Counted from the stretch's first letter, positions 16,820 to 25,877 are shown. The stretch: 64,000 nt of DNA from Syntrophomonadaceae bacterium (GCA_018333865.1 JAGXSE010000009.1:201460-265459), one strand, 5' to 3'. Numbers and translations are program-made. The notes: a model not told the origin generated them from the letters alone.

Positions 16820-17185
16820 CTATTGCTGAAACAGCAAGGATCGCAAATGTGTGAGTTCCTCGACGGAAAGTTTATCGCGTAAGATAACCAGGGCTTGCTG
16901 CACTTCTTCGGCAGTAACCCCGCCTGCAGCCAGCTCATTGATTTGCCCCAGCGTTTCAATGCCTAAGGTTTGCAGGACTGGTAACAGAGCTATCAGTCCG
17001 CCAATCCCCTCAATTCCCTCTACTGGCACAGCCGGCAAAGCCCCCGAAACACTCTCAAGTGCCGGCTGCAATACAGTGCTCACAGCATTCAGGTATTGCA
17101 AGGCCAGCGGCCAGATGATAAAGTAAACGGCACCAACGATTATGGTCAGGCAAAGAAAAAGTAAAATTATCAATGTTTTGATCAT
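16820..17185 (-). CDS. small membrane-anchored protein of unknown function
   Basis: A 121-residue protein with a hydrophobic N-terminus (residues 3-27, no lipobox), a Gly/Ala/Leu-rich middle and a charged, helical C-terminal part (TAEEVQQALVILRDKLSVEE). It is probably anchored in the membrane with the rest outside or lying along it. The ATG follows AGGAGGTAGCAC, a strong site. It lies 28 bases downstream of an FCD-type regulator gene and may be co-transcribed with it, ending at the terminator near 16700. I do not recognise the family. Confidence 0.7.
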   Translation of the reverse strand: MIKTLIILLFLCLTIIVGAVYFIIWPLALQYLNAVSTVLQPALESVSGALPAVPVEGIEGIGGLIALLPVLQTLGIETLGQINELAAGGVTAEEVQQALVILRDKLSVEELTHLRSLLFQQ

Positions 17186-17213
17186 GTGCTACCTCCTGCT
17201 CAAAATAGGTGGA

Positions 17214-17939
17214 TTATTTGCTTCGCAAACGGGCCGGAATTTGTTTAGCCAGTTCACCCTCAGAAAAAATAAGGTGTTGATACATCGACCTTTCCGCATC
17301 ATCAGTCCTGCCCTCTTTGATCGCCTCGTAAATTGCCCTGTGCTGATCCAAGAGCTTTTTTGCGTTACCGGGTGTCTCATACAGTTTTTTTCTTGCCGAC
17401 TGGACTACCTGGTGAATAGCATCGGCAATAGTATGCCTTAAGGACAGCAAAAAGGGATTATGGGTAGCTGCCGCCACAGCTAGATGGAACTGGTTGTCAG
17501 CTACTTCCCCCAGCCGGTTATTATTCAGATCCTGCTCCATTTGCACCAGGGCTTCCCGCATTTGTTCTATCTCATCCAGGGTAGCCCTTTCAGCAGCCAG
17601 ATAAGCCGCAGCACACTCCATGATTCGCCTGACTTCATAGATCTGATGGAAAGTTCCCCGCTCAAGGGCCAGCATGGCAGCCAGTGGTTGGATCACCGCA
17701 TCGGGAGATGCTTCCCGCACGAAGGCCCCTTCACCCGACCGGATCTCGACCAATCCCATCAGTTCCAATGCCCGCAAGGCTTCCCGGACCGAGGACCTTG
17801 CTACTCCTAGCTTGTCGGCCAATTCTCTCTCGGGAAGCAGCCGGTCACCGGGGTTTAGGCCGCCCTGGTTAATGAGGCTTTTAATTTGGGCGACTATTTC
17901 TTCGTAGATTTTTTTTGTTTTAATCGGTCTTAAATCCAC
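17214..17939 (-). CDS. FadR/GntR-family regulator with FCD domain
   Basis: A 241-residue transcription factor. N-terminal winged helix (about 10-75) with LLPERELADKLGVARSSVREALRAL, then an all-helical FCD ligand domain containing the usual metal-binding His residues (QFHLAVAAATHNPF, and DQHRAIYEAI near residue 210). FCD regulators near lut genes usually sense lactate or a related hydroxy-acid. The GTG start has AGAGGA upstream. A perfect 14-bp palindrome lies over its probable -10 (18009-18022), suggesting autoregulation. It adjoins lutB-lutC and a TRAP transporter, its likely targets. Confidence 0.9.
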   Translation of the reverse strand: MDLRPIKTKKIYEEIVAQIKSLINQGGLNPGDRLLPERELADKLGVARSSVREALRALELMGLVEIRSGEGAFVREASPDAVIQPLAAMLALERGTFHQIYEVRRIMECAAAYLAAERATLDEIEQMREALVQMEQDLNNNRLGEVADNQFHLAVAAATHNPFLLSLRHTIADAIHQVVQSARKKLYETPGNAKKLLDQHRAIYEAIKEGRTDDAERSMYQHLIFSEGELAKQIPARLRSK

Positions 17940-18008
17940 CTCAGCCGTCCTCTCTTAAGCTATCCACTCAGCTAAGCTCACCTTACCGGCAAAAACTTTT
18001 ACTTGATC

Positions 18009-18022
18009 TATTATATATAATA
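18009..18022. promoter_or_regulatory. palindromic operator candidate before the FCD regulator
   Basis: TATTATATATAATA is a perfect 14-bp palindrome that includes a TATAAT for minus-strand transcription, with a weak -35 (GTGAAA) 17 bases upstream. A dimeric regulator bound here would block its own promoter. It is AT-only, so a chance palindrome is possible. Confidence 0.4.
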
Positions 18023-18088
18023 CGGGGAGCTTTTTCACTGACATTTTTTCGCCTATGCCATTTTTTCGTCGACAGGGGGTTTTTATAG

Positions 18089-18118
18089 CCAAGCCCCGGA
18101 TGTTTTTCCGGGGCTTGG
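18089..18118 (-). terminator. hairpin downstream of lutB-lutA
   Basis: A twelve-pair stem CCAAGCCCCGGA/TCCGGGGCTTGG lies just after the lutB stop. The minus-strand flank has no U-run, so it is either a weak terminator or an mRNA-end protector. The stem is certain; the role is not. Confidence 0.45.
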
Positions 18119-18131
18119 GCAGGGTTTTTCT

Positions 18132-20279
18132 CTATTTTTGATGGTCTGCCAGGAGTTCAGCCGTGTGCTTGGACCTGATCAAGCTCTGTCGCTGATCAAG
18201 ACCGCCCCGGATTTGCATCAAGCAGCCGGGGCAATCCGTGGCTATCACTTCAGCCCCACTTTCTGCTATGCTTTTTAGCTTACGCTGCAAAATGCGTAAA
18301 GACAGATCCGGAAACTTGAAAGCATAAGACCCTCCCATTCCGCAGCAGTGGTCCGCATTGGCCATTTCCACCAGTTCCATGCCTGTGGAAACTAACAGTT
18401 CTCGCGGCTCCCGGAATATTCCCAGACTGCGTTTCAAGTGGCAGGAATCGTGATAAGCTACTTTTAATGGAGTTTTCAACCCTGGCTTCTTTTCTTCTAT
18501 TCCCAGTCCTAGCTCATAGACATACTGGGAAAAATCTTTCACTTTGGCAGCTACTTCTTTGGCTTTTGCCAACCAGAATGTATCACCGGCCAGTACCTGG
18601 AGAAAATGTTCCTTCAGCGCCACAGTACAGGTGGGACAGGCTGAAATGACTACCTCCGCCTGACTGTCCAGCAAAGCCTTAATGTTTTCCCTGGCCAATC
18701 TGGCGGCTACTCCGGTTACGCCGCTGTAACGGGCTGGGGCTCCACAACAAGTTTGCCCAGGCGGAAACACCACGTCTACCCCTCTGGCATGCAACACTTT
18801 GGCAACTGCCTCGCCTATCTCGGGGTAGGCAAAATCGATCAGACAGCCGCCAAATAAGACAGCCGTCACCCGGTTAGAAGCTATTTTCTGAACACCAGCC
18901 AAACGGTCCCTGAGAGGCAGATCGGCAATCGCCGGCAAGCTCCGAAAACCAGCCAGGCCGGAGAAAAAGAGGGGTAGATGCCGGATCATGCTCCCTCCCT
19001 TGCTGAACGGGCGCTGGGCCTTGGCCGCAGCCCGCAGGAGGCCGTGGAAGCGGCGGCGGTCTGCCAAGACGCTTTCAAATATAATCCGTTGGGTAAAAGG
19101 AAGCCCCTTTTCCTTGGTTAAGCGAGTCCGCAGCTCCAGGATCAGCCCTGGAATATCTATTTTGCCGGGACAGATCTCCTTGCAGCGGCAACACTGGACA
19201 CAAAGCCCCTGGATATCTTCCGAGTGCTTCATCTCGTTGAAAAAGGCCGTTAGAATTGTGCCGATACCTCCGGCATAGACATGGCCAAAGACATGGCCGC
19301 CAACAATCCGGTAAACCGGGCACACATTTAAACAGGAGGCGCAGCGGATACATTGCAGGGCCTGTTTAAACATGGGGTCATCCCGCATCTTTGTACGGTT
19401 ATTATCCATGAGGATAATATGCAGCTCTTTCGGCCTTACCCCCTGTGCAGTTATTGCAGGCACCGCCCCTGTAATCATGGACACATAACTGGTAATCGGC
19501 TGAGCTGTGGCGCTTTTGGGCAGGGCTTTAATAATAGGTGTTACATCAGCCAGCTTGGCCACCAGCTTTTCCATCCCCACCAAGGCAACGTGAATGGGAG
19601 GCATGGTAGTGACCAGGCACTCATTGCCTTCATTGGTGAGCATCACCAGAGTGCCGGTTTCGGCCACTGCTATGTTAGCCCCGGTTATGCCCATGTCTGC
19701 TGCCAAAAAAGAAGGGCGCAGTTCTTGCCGGGCCAGTTTGACCAACCGGGGGATATCGCTTTGAAGCCTCTTATTTACCTCTTTACTGAAAATATCGGCT
19801 ACTTCCTCTTTTGTTAAATGGATGGCGGGCAAAACCATGTGGGAAGGACGCTGGCCCGCCAGTTGAATAATCCATTCACCCAGATCAGTTTCCCGCACCC
19901 TAAACCCTTGCGCGGCCAAATAGCTGTTCAAATGAATCTCTTCTGAGGCCATGGACTTGGACTTTACTATCAGCTTAACTCCCCGGGCCAGAGCAAGGCC
20001 GGCAATGTACTTTTTTACCTCTTCGCCGGACTTGGCTATCTGTACTATGGCCCCGCGCTTGCCGGCTTCCCTGGCAAACTCTTGGGCCAGTTCCTCCATG
20101 CGCTTTGCTGCCCCCGCCTTGGCGGAGGCTATCTCCTCCCGCAAAGCTTCGAAATTTATGTTTTCAAACGCCTTGGCGCGGGTTAAGGAGTAGGCATCGG
20201 CAAAATTGCCCAGGGCATTGGCCAGGTTGCGGTTGTCTAGAGCTTTTTGAATCTCCTCTTTAAAAATACCCGTGCTCAT
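18132..20279 (-). CDS. lutB: LutB-LutA fusion: LUD-domain Fe-S protein with C-terminal cysteine-rich (CCG) domains
   Basis: Cytoplasmic/peripheral iron-sulfur protein of the L-lactate utilisation type, 715 residues. The N-terminal LUD domain (about 1-290) has ITGANIAVAETGTLVM. It is followed by two [4Fe-4S] motifs with C310, C313, C316, C320 and C360, C363, C366, C370, then two CCG domains (GQTCCGAPARYSG and DHCCGMGGSYAFKFP) as in LutA or heterodisulfide-reductase subunits. Bacillus has LutA and LutB as separate proteins; here one chain holds both. The start overlaps lutC by four bases. It probably oxidises lactate or another 2-hydroxyacid, with electrons passed to membrane carriers. Confidence 0.9.
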   Translation of the reverse strand: MSTGIFKEEIQKALDNRNLANALGNFADAYSLTRAKAFENINFEALREEIASAKAGAAKRMEELAQEFAREAGKRGAIVQIAKSGEEVKKYIAGLALARGVKLIVKSKSMASEEIHLNSYLAAQGFRVRETDLGEWIIQLAGQRPSHMVLPAIHLTKEEVADIFSKEVNKRLQSDIPRLVKLARQELRPSFLAADMGITGANIAVAETGTLVMLTNEGNECLVTTMPPIHVALVGMEKLVAKLADVTPIIKALPKSATAQPITSYVSMITGAVPAITAQGVRPKELHIILMDNNRTKMRDDPMFKQALQCIRCASCLNVCPVYRIVGGHVFGHVYAGGIGTILTAFFNEMKHSEDIQGLCVQCCRCKEICPGKIDIPGLILELRTRLTKEKGLPFTQRIIFESVLADRRRFHGLLRAAAKAQRPFSKGGSMIRHLPLFFSGLAGFRSLPAIADLPLRDRLAGVQKIASNRVTAVLFGGCLIDFAYPEIGEAVAKVLHARGVDVVFPPGQTCCGAPARYSGVTGVAARLARENIKALLDSQAEVVISACPTCTVALKEHFLQVLAGDTFWLAKAKEVAAKVKDFSQYVYELGLGIEEKKPGLKTPLKVAYHDSCHLKRSLGIFREPRELLVSTGMELVEMANADHCCGMGGSYAFKFPDLSLRILQRKLKSIAESGAEVIATDCPGCLMQIRGGLDQRQSLIRSKHTAELLADHQK

Positions 20280-20845
20280 CCTCCGCCCCCTTCTTCCCTG
20301 TCTACGAAGATCGCGATCAACCGTTCAGGACCATGCACACCTATGGTCAAGACCCGTTCAATGTCCGCAGTACGGCTGGGGCCGGTAATAAAGGTCAGGT
20401 ACCCGGGCATGGCGCCCGCATACCGGTTCAGAGCCGAATTCAGATCCGGCACAAGGGAAGCAGTGCTTGCAAAGATAATGCTTATTAATGGCAAGCTTAT
20501 TACCATCCGGAGACAAACATCGGTAGCGTCCTGGACCAAGGTGCCGGTTTCGGCAATGGCCCAATCTGCTCCGGCAATCCCGATCAAGGCCTTTTCGCCT
20601 TCCCCGGAGATATTGGCCAGGATTTCTCCCCCTCCGGCTGTAACCGCCGCGGCAAGTTGATCCCGCTCCAGCCACGGAGGGCAAACAACAGCTGTTTTCA
20701 GTGGACCTCCATAACAAAGGCCAAACTGGTGATACAGCCCTGCCAGCAAACCAAAGGCCTGGGCAAATGAGGTCATCCGGTACACTTCAGCCGACAGCAA
20801 CTCGGCCTTTTCCTTAAACCGTACATAAAGCTGCTCTTGATCCAT
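20276..20845 (-). CDS. lutC: LutC-type LUD-domain protein
   Basis: A 189-residue LUD-domain protein, the third component of the LutABC lactate oxidation complex. It has the shared LUD signature GADWAIAETGTLVQDA near residue 90, followed by ISLPLISIIFASTASLVPDL and a GPSRTADIERVLTIGVHGP segment typical of LutC. The ATG has GAGGG upstream and its stop overlaps the lutB start by four bases. The TRAP genes dctPQM lie just upstream, suggesting the complex uses an imported hydroxyacid. Confidence 0.88.
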   Translation of the reverse strand: MDQEQLYVRFKEKAELLSAEVYRMTSFAQAFGLLAGLYHQFGLCYGGPLKTAVVCPPWLERDQLAAAVTAGGGEILANISGEGEKALIGIAGADWAIAETGTLVQDATDVCLRMVISLPLISIIFASTASLVPDLNSALNRYAGAMPGYLTFITGPSRTADIERVLTIGVHGPERLIAIFVDREEGGGG

Positions 20846-20906
20846 GTGATCCCTCTTTTTCCTAGTCGGTATGTTGCTTGCCGGCCTGGTGAGCTAAAAA
20901 AGAGGA

Positions 20907-22229
20907 CTATCGTTCCATCAGGCTGGGCAGCCATAAAATCAGCTGCGGGAAGATGGCACAAAGGGCAATGCCTAATAGCTGCAGCATAATAAACGGTATG
21001 ATCCCACGGTAAATATGCATGGTTTCCACTTCCGGAGGGGCAATCCCTTTCAGGTAAAAAATAGCGTAGGCAAAGGGCGGCGTCAAGAAAGAAGTTTGCA
21101 TGACCACAACCAGCATCATTCCAAACCAGAGGGGATTAAGTCCAAGGCCAGCCGCAATCGGCGTAAACAGAGGCACGGCAATCATCAAGACCCCGATCCA
21201 GTCAATAAAAGCACCCATGATAAAGACGATAATGAACATGGCCAAAACGATTCCCCAGTCCGGAAGCGGCAAGCCGAGCACCAGATTGGTAACTACACCG
21301 CCGCCGCCGAGGCGGAGAAAAACTGTACTAAAAAAACTGGCCCCCATCATTACCAGGTAAATCATACAGGTAATGGTCATCGTGCTGTAGACAATGGTTT
21401 TCAGGTTTTCCCGGTTTAGCGACTTATACGCCAAAGCCAAAAGCAGCGAGGCAAAAGCGCCGATACCGGCTGCTTCTGTGGGAGCGGCCAGACCAAAGAA
21501 AATGGAGCCCAACACCGCCAGGATCAGAACAGTGACCGGTAATACGGAGGTAGCTAGCATGGTCAGTTTTCTGCCAAGAGTGTATCCCGCCAGCTCTTTT
21601 GCAGGCATGGCCGGGCCATCTTGCGGCCTGAGAAAGCACCGGACAGCAATATAGATCAGATAAAGCACGGACAACAGGATACCAGGGATAAATGCAGCCA
21701 TGTACATCTCGCCCACGGAGAGCCCAGCCAGCGGCGCGTAGATCAGAATTAAAACCGAGGGCGGAATCAGGATGCCAAGTGTGCCGGCGGCACAGATGGA
21801 ACCGGTTGCCAGTGACTTGTCATACTTATATTTCAGCATTGCCGGCAGGGCCAAAAGGCCCATGGTTACCACGGAGGCACCGATCACGCCAGTGGCAGCG
21901 GCAAAAATTGTGCAGGCAATTACTGTTGCCAGAGCCAACCCGCCGCGCAGCCCACCCAATATCACATGCATTGCTTCATAGAGGCGCGTAGCCAGGCCCG
22001 ACTTTTCAATCACAACTCCCATGAAGACAAATAGGGGAATAGCGATGAGGATATAGTCGGAGGCAATGCCAAAAACGCGCAACATAAACATGCTTCCTAT
22101 CTGCGGACCGATAAAAATAAGCCCGAAGATGGTCGCGAGCCCCCCGAGCACGAAGGCGATCGGGTAACCCATAATTATAAAGGTAATCAGCAAACCCACC
22201 ATCAAAAAGGCGATCATTTCGGCGCTCAT
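20907..22229 (-). CDS. dctM: TRAP transporter large permease DctM
   Basis: A 440-residue, 12-segment large membrane subunit of a DctP-type TRAP transporter. Hallmarks include the DctM pattern GVVIEKSGLATRLYEAM, GASVVTMGLLALPAMLKYKYDK and GTLGILIPPSVLILIYAPL. The start overlaps the dctQ stop by four bases (ATGA). With DctQ and DctP it imports an organic acid driven by a sodium or proton gradient. It lies between dctQ and lutC. Confidence 0.95.
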   Translation of the reverse strand: MSAEMIAFLMVGLLITFIIMGYPIAFVLGGLATIFGLIFIGPQIGSMFMLRVFGIASDYILIAIPLFVFMGVVIEKSGLATRLYEAMHVILGGLRGGLALATVIACTIFAAATGVIGASVVTMGLLALPAMLKYKYDKSLATGSICAAGTLGILIPPSVLILIYAPLAGLSVGEMYMAAFIPGILLSVLYLIYIAVRCFLRPQDGPAMPAKELAGYTLGRKLTMLATSVLPVTVLILAVLGSIFFGLAAPTEAAGIGAFASLLLALAYKSLNRENLKTIVYSTMTITCMIYLVMMGASFFSTVFLRLGGGGVVTNLVLGLPLPDWGIVLAMFIIVFIMGAFIDWIGVLMIAVPLFTPIAAGLGLNPLWFGMMLVVVMQTSFLTPPFAYAIFYLKGIAPPEVETMHIYRGIIPFIMLQLLGIALCAIFPQLILWLPSLMER

Positions 22230-22744
22230 GGACGATCCCCCCCGGTAATTACAACGTATAAGTCGCGGAGAAATTCAACAGTCCCCTGGACAAAAAGCAG
22301 GACAGCGCCCACCGTAACCCATGTCTTATAAGGATAAATAATGGGCAGCCAGGTGCCGACCCAGCTCCTTTCTTCCTGCGCCCAGGAAAACATGACATGG
22401 GGGATCATGGCTGCTATCATCAGGTATAACAGCGGGAAAAAAAAGATCAGGGTAAAAATCACATCAGTCAACGCTTTCAACCTGGCAGAAAATTTGTTAT
22501 AAAAAATATCGATGCGGACGTGTCCCTTAATGCGGAGGGTATAGGCCATCCCCATCATAACCATCAAGCTGGACAGAAAATAGCTGACATCATAGCTCCA
22601 GAGAGTCGGGCGGCCAAAACCGTAGCGGGAAACAACCTCGTAGGTCATGGTAAGAACCAAAAGAAACAACGCCCAGGCAAACAGCTTGGCGAAAAATTCA
22701 TTCACTTTGTCAACTGCATTGAAAAAAACCTTCGCAATTCGCAA
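22226..22744 (-). CDS. dctQ: TRAP transporter small permease DctQ
   Basis: Small four-segment membrane subunit. The TTG at 22744 is chosen because AAAGGAG lies eight bases upstream and the protein then starts LRIAKVFFNAVDKVNEFF, giving about 172 residues, the usual DctQ length; a longer frame would add 21 unlikely residues. The family features are the hydrophobic segments at 25-45 and 60-80 and the conserved WSYDVSYFLSSLMVMMG. It pairs with DctM, whose start overlaps its stop. A long hairpin separates it from dctP. Confidence 0.9.
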   Translation of the reverse strand: MRIAKVFFNAVDKVNEFFAKLFAWALFLLVLTMTYEVVSRYGFGRPTLWSYDVSYFLSSLMVMMGMAYTLRIKGHVRIDIFYNKFSARLKALTDVIFTLIFFFPLLYLMIAAMIPHVMFSWAQEERSWVGTWLPIIYPYKTWVTVGAVLLFVQGTVEFLRDLYVVITGGDRP

Positions 22745-22784
22745 CCGAACAACTCCTTTCACTAATATTTGCCTCGGGGAGAAA

Positions 22785-22828
22785 GCAAAGCCCTGACCCG
22801 TAAGCACAAGCGGATGGCAGGGCTTTGC
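22785..22828 (-). promoter_or_regulatory. dctP-dctQ intercistronic hairpin
   Basis: GCAAAGCCCTG pairs perfectly with CAGGGCTTTGC (11 pairs, 22-base loop). It lies after the dctP stop and before the dctQ ribosome site. Hairpins in this position often protect or end part of the message so that binding protein exceeds permease. Confidence 0.6.
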
Positions 22829-22845
22829 GGTTCTAATCCGAAGTC

Positions 22846-23946
22846 TTACTTAACGCGTACAGGCATCATTAACTCCTCGTACTGGATAAATCTGGCCCGG
22901 AAGTCCTTAACCGAATTCCAGATGTCCGCAAAGATGCCGCCTCGTTCAGCAGCCCTCTTCTCCAACATTGCGTACGTATCTTCTTTCAGCTTTTTTTGGA
23001 CAGACTCGTCAACTTTAACAACCTGGATGCCTTTTCCTTTGAAATAGTCGATGGCAGCCATACTTTCCTTAAAGTCTTTCGCCCAGCTCCACAATGTGGT
23101 GGACCGGGCCGACGTTTCCATCAGAGCCTGCAGGTCTGCGGGGAGGGCGTTCCAGGAATCTTTATTGATGCCTACATAGAAAAGAACGCTAGGCTGGTGC
23201 ATGCCGGGACCGGTGAGATACTTGGCAACCTGGTAAAAGGCCAGCACTTTATCGTTGTAAGGGCTGCTGAATTCAAGGGCGTCAAGAAGGCCACGCTCAA
23301 GAGCAGGATACAACTCGGCAGCCGGCAAGGAAGTTACGGCAACACCGCTACCCCTCAAAATTTCCGCCCACCAGCCAACAGTCCTGTATTTCAGTCCCTG
23401 CCAGTCTGCAATTTTTGATAAAGGCTTGTTGGACCAAGCCAGTGTTTCAGGATGTTGGATGCCAAGGGGAATAATCTTAACATTGTAGCCGGCTTCATCG
23501 TACAGGCGCTGCCACAATTCAAGGCCGCCGCCTTCGTACACCCAGACCAAATGCATAAAGGGCTCCATTGTCATCGGTACCGATGAGAAGAATGGGGAGG
23601 CTGGTATTTTCCCGATCCAGTAGCCAGAGAAGGTGTGGTATGCATCAATAGTTTTAGCGTTGGTGGCATCGAGAACTTCGGGAGCGGGAACTACGGCGCC
23701 GGCAGGGTGAACTTCAATTTGCAAACGGCCCCCGCTGGCCGCCTTGATTTCTTCGGCCCACTTGACAGGCATCTGGTGAATCATGATGGCGCTGGGCCAG
23801 GTAGTCGCGAGTTGCAGCTTGTAAGTCTTTTGAGCTTGTTGTTCTCCGCCGGGAGCAGGAGCCGCTGTTTTGGCACCGCCACAACCAGCTGTGACTACTA
23901 ACATCAGAAGCAGCATCACCATGGCAATTAATACGGTCTTTCTCAC
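22846..23946 (-). CDS. dctP: TRAP transporter solute-binding lipoprotein DctP
   Basis: Extracytoplasmic binding protein of about 366 residues from the GTG at 23946, which has GGAGG seven bases upstream; the longer frame adds 22 residues before the signal. Signal peptide VRKTVLIAMVMLLLMLVV leads into a lipobox VTAGC. The mature protein has TRAP-DctP features: LQLATTWPSAIMIHQMP, then the region GLKYRTVGWWAEILRGSG holding the conserved Arg that salt-bridges a carboxylate ligand. It heads the dctPQM operon. The 234 bases upstream, up to the CoA-transferase gene, are AT-rich and hold no gene. The ligand is likely an organic acid. Confidence 0.92.
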   Translation of the reverse strand: MRKTVLIAMVMLLLMLVVTAGCGGAKTAAPAPGGEQQAQKTYKLQLATTWPSAIMIHQMPVKWAEEIKAASGGRLQIEVHPAGAVVPAPEVLDATNAKTIDAYHTFSGYWIGKIPASPFFSSVPMTMEPFMHLVWVYEGGGLELWQRLYDEAGYNVKIIPLGIQHPETLAWSNKPLSKIADWQGLKYRTVGWWAEILRGSGVAVTSLPAAELYPALERGLLDALEFSSPYNDKVLAFYQVAKYLTGPGMHQPSVLFYVGINKDSWNALPADLQALMETSARSTTLWSWAKDFKESMAAIDYFKGKGIQVVKVDESVQKKLKEDTYAMLEKRAAERGGIFADIWNSVKDFRARFIQYEELMMPVRVK

Positions 23947-24180
23947 AATCTTTCCTCCTTGTGTACTTTTTTTAAACATTCGAACCAGTGCCGCTTGCGC
24001 TTTTCCTATCACCCCCCAACCAAAAACATTTCCTCGGCCTTATGGCCTGACCATCATACCTATAACCATTTGACACATTATATTAAATTCCTCTTATATT
24101 TTGATTTTTCAAAATATTTTTTTACGTCTTTGTTGCAGCAGGAGCTTGCCTATCCCTGCTGAAACTTGGAGCCTGCATAT

Positions 24181-25722
24181 CTAAAACATTTTTTTCCGGC
24201 CAAAGATTTTCACTTCCATGGTGCCTATATTTTCAGCCAACAGCGGACAAAACTCCATCTGCGCCATAATATCGCGCTCCAAATCCGCACCCGGCGCAAT
24301 CTCTACCAGTGTCAGGCCTTGCGGACGCAGTTCAAACACAGCCCTTTCGGTGATATAGAGAACTTTTTGCCCTCTCTCCCGCGCGTAATCGCCACTGAAG
24401 GTAACCTGGTTTACCGCATGGACAAACTTCTTTTGCCGCCCTTCCTCTACAATACGGATTCCGTTTTCATCTATGGCAACTTTCAGGCCATCTGTGGTGA
24501 AAGTACCAAGGTAAGCCACCTTCTTGGCGTTTTGACTGATGTTAATAAAACCGCCGGCACCTGCAATCCTGGCCCCGAATTTACTCACATTCACGTTGCC
24601 GAATGCATCCACCTGAGCGCAACCGAGAAAAGCCAGGTCAATACCGCCGCCATCGTAAAAATCAAACTGGTTGGGCTGGTCAATAATGCATTCCGGGTTG
24701 TATGCCGCGCCGAAGGCAAGCCCGCCGGCGGGCATGCCGCCAATCGGCCCGGACTCCAGCGTAAGTTTCATAAACGAACTTAATCCTTCTTCCGCTGCCA
24801 CTGAAGAGACGCCTTCGGGCAAGCCAATTCCCAGGTTAACAACCATGCCGTGCCCTAATTCCATCACCGCCCGCCGGGCAATAACCTTGCGGATATCAAG
24901 GGGCATTGGCGGAAGTGCTGCCAATGGAATTCTTATTTCTCCGCTGAAAGACGGTTCATACTGGCAAGCAAAAGACTGCATGTGATTTTCCGGACGTGAC
25001 ACCACCACGGCATCTACAAGAATACCAGGGATTTTTACCAGCTTGGGGTTAAGTGTATTTGCTTCCACAACCCGCTCTACCTGAACAATGACTTTGCCGC
25101 CGCAGTTTTTTGCCGCCTGGGCCACAGAGAGGACTTCCAGCGTCAGCGCTTCTTTCTCCAGGGAAATATTGCCGTTCATATCGGCGGTTGTCCCGCGCAA
25201 GAGAGCCACATTAATTGGAAACCCACGGTAGAACAGCCATTCGCGGCCGGCCAGTTCAATCAGTTCCACCAGGTCTTCTGTGGTGATTTCATTTAATTTG
25301 CCTCCCTGAAGACGGGGGTCCACAAATGACCTCAGGCCGACATGAGTGATGGTTCCGGGCTTGCCGGCGGCGATATCCCTGAAAAGGTGAGTAATTACAC
25401 CCTGAGGAAAGTTGTATCCCTCCACTTTATTTTCTACCACCATCCGGCCCAGCTTAGGCGCCAGGTTCCAGTGACCGCCGATAACCCGTTTTACTAGCCC
25501 GTCGTAGGCCAAATGGTTCATCCCCCGCTCTTTGCCGTCCCCCTGGCCGGCGGCGTAAACAATCGTCAGGGCCTGCGGCCTGTTTTCGCTTTTAAAACGC
25601 TCTTCTATGGCAAGGGTTATTTCTTCAGGGTGGCCAAAGCCAACAAATCCGTCAATCGCTACCGTATCACCATTTTGGAGCAACCCTGCTGCGTCTTTGG
25701 CTGTGATAACCTGCATTTTCAT
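24181..25722 (-). CDS. acyl-CoA:acetate CoA-transferase, fused alpha-beta (class I)
   Basis: Class I CoA-transferase in one chain, about 513 residues. It transfers CoA between acyl-CoA and acetate or a 3-ketoacid through a glutamyl-CoA intermediate. The catalytic Glu lies in [15 protein letters not shown] in the beta half. The alpha half begins [21 protein letters not shown] and has the glycine-rich [11 protein letters not shown]. The ATG at 25722 has AAGGA at good spacing; the longer frame is spurious. It is like the YdiF/propionate-CoA transferase group. It stands alone downstream of a clear sigma-54 promoter and next to a sigma-54 activator gene, so it is the likely primary target of that activator. 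Confidence 0.92.
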   Translation of the reverse strand: MKMQVITAKDAAGLLQNGDTVAIDGFVGFGHPEEITLAIEERFKSENRPQALTIVYAAGQGDGKERGMNHLAYDGLVKRVIGGHWNLAPKLGRMVVENKVEGYNFPQGVITHLFRDIAAGKPGTITHVGLRSFVDPRLQGGKLNEITTEDLVELIELAGREWLFYRGFPINVALLRGTTADMNGNISLEKEALTLEVLSVAQAAKNCGGKVIVQVERVVEANTLNPKLVKIPGILVDAVVVSRPENHMQSFACQYEPSFSGEIRIPLAALPPMPLDIRKVIARRAVMELGHGMVVNLGIGLPEGVSSVAAEEGLSSFMKLTLESGPIGGMPAGGLAFGAAYNPECIIDQPNQFDFYDGGGIDLAFLGCAQVDAFGNVNVSKFGARIAGAGGFINISQNAKKVAYLGTFTTDGLKVAIDENGIRIVEEGRQKKFVHAVNQVTFSGDYARERGQKVLYITERAVFELRPQGLTLVEIAPGADLERDIMAQMEFCPLLAENIGTMEVKIFGRKKMF

Positions 25723-25769
25723 GCCTTCTTTCCTTATTTGTCTGGCTGCGCCTCTCTTCTGATACATAT

Positions 25770-25785
25770 TGCAAGATTGTTGCCA
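25770..25785 (-). promoter_or_regulatory. sigma-54 promoter of the CoA-transferase gene
   Basis: The minus strand reads TGGCAACAATCTTGCA, an excellent match to TGGCA-N6-TTGCA. Transcription would begin near 25759, leaving a leader of under 40 bases. The sigma-54 activator gene lies directly upstream. Confidence 0.82.
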
Positions 25786-25799
25786 GGATTGTTACCAAG

Positions 25800-25827
25800 A
25801 AAAAAGCCCGAAATTTCGGGCTTTTTT
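25800..25827 (-). terminator. terminator of the sigma-54 activator gene
   Basis: AAAAAAGCCCGAAA/TTTCGGGCTTTTTT is a near-perfect hairpin flanked by T-runs on either strand. It ends minus-strand transcription from the activator before the CoA-transferase promoter. Confidence 0.85.
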
Positions 25828-25859
25828 GTTAATTGTTATGAATTGCTCCGGACAACTTT

Positions 25860-25877
25860 TGTCTAGCATTTTAGACA
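25860..25877. promoter_or_regulatory. candidate activator-binding site (UAS)
   Basis: TGTCTA-GCATTT-TAGACA is a perfect six-base inverted repeat about 75 bp upstream of the -24 box. More TAGACA half-sites follow near 25943 and 25964. This is a normal distance for a sigma-54 enhancer. Binding by the neighbouring activator is inferred. Confidence 0.5.

Noticed and set aside
24066-24100. TTGACA-N17/18 plus-strand promoter in the dctP upstream gap
   Set aside because: No plus-strand gene follows; the AT-rich stretch makes chance matches likely.
24100-24175. Sigma-54 promoter before dctP
   Set aside because: TGC and TGCC boxes occur, but with wrong spacing; GG and GC are not ten bases apart.
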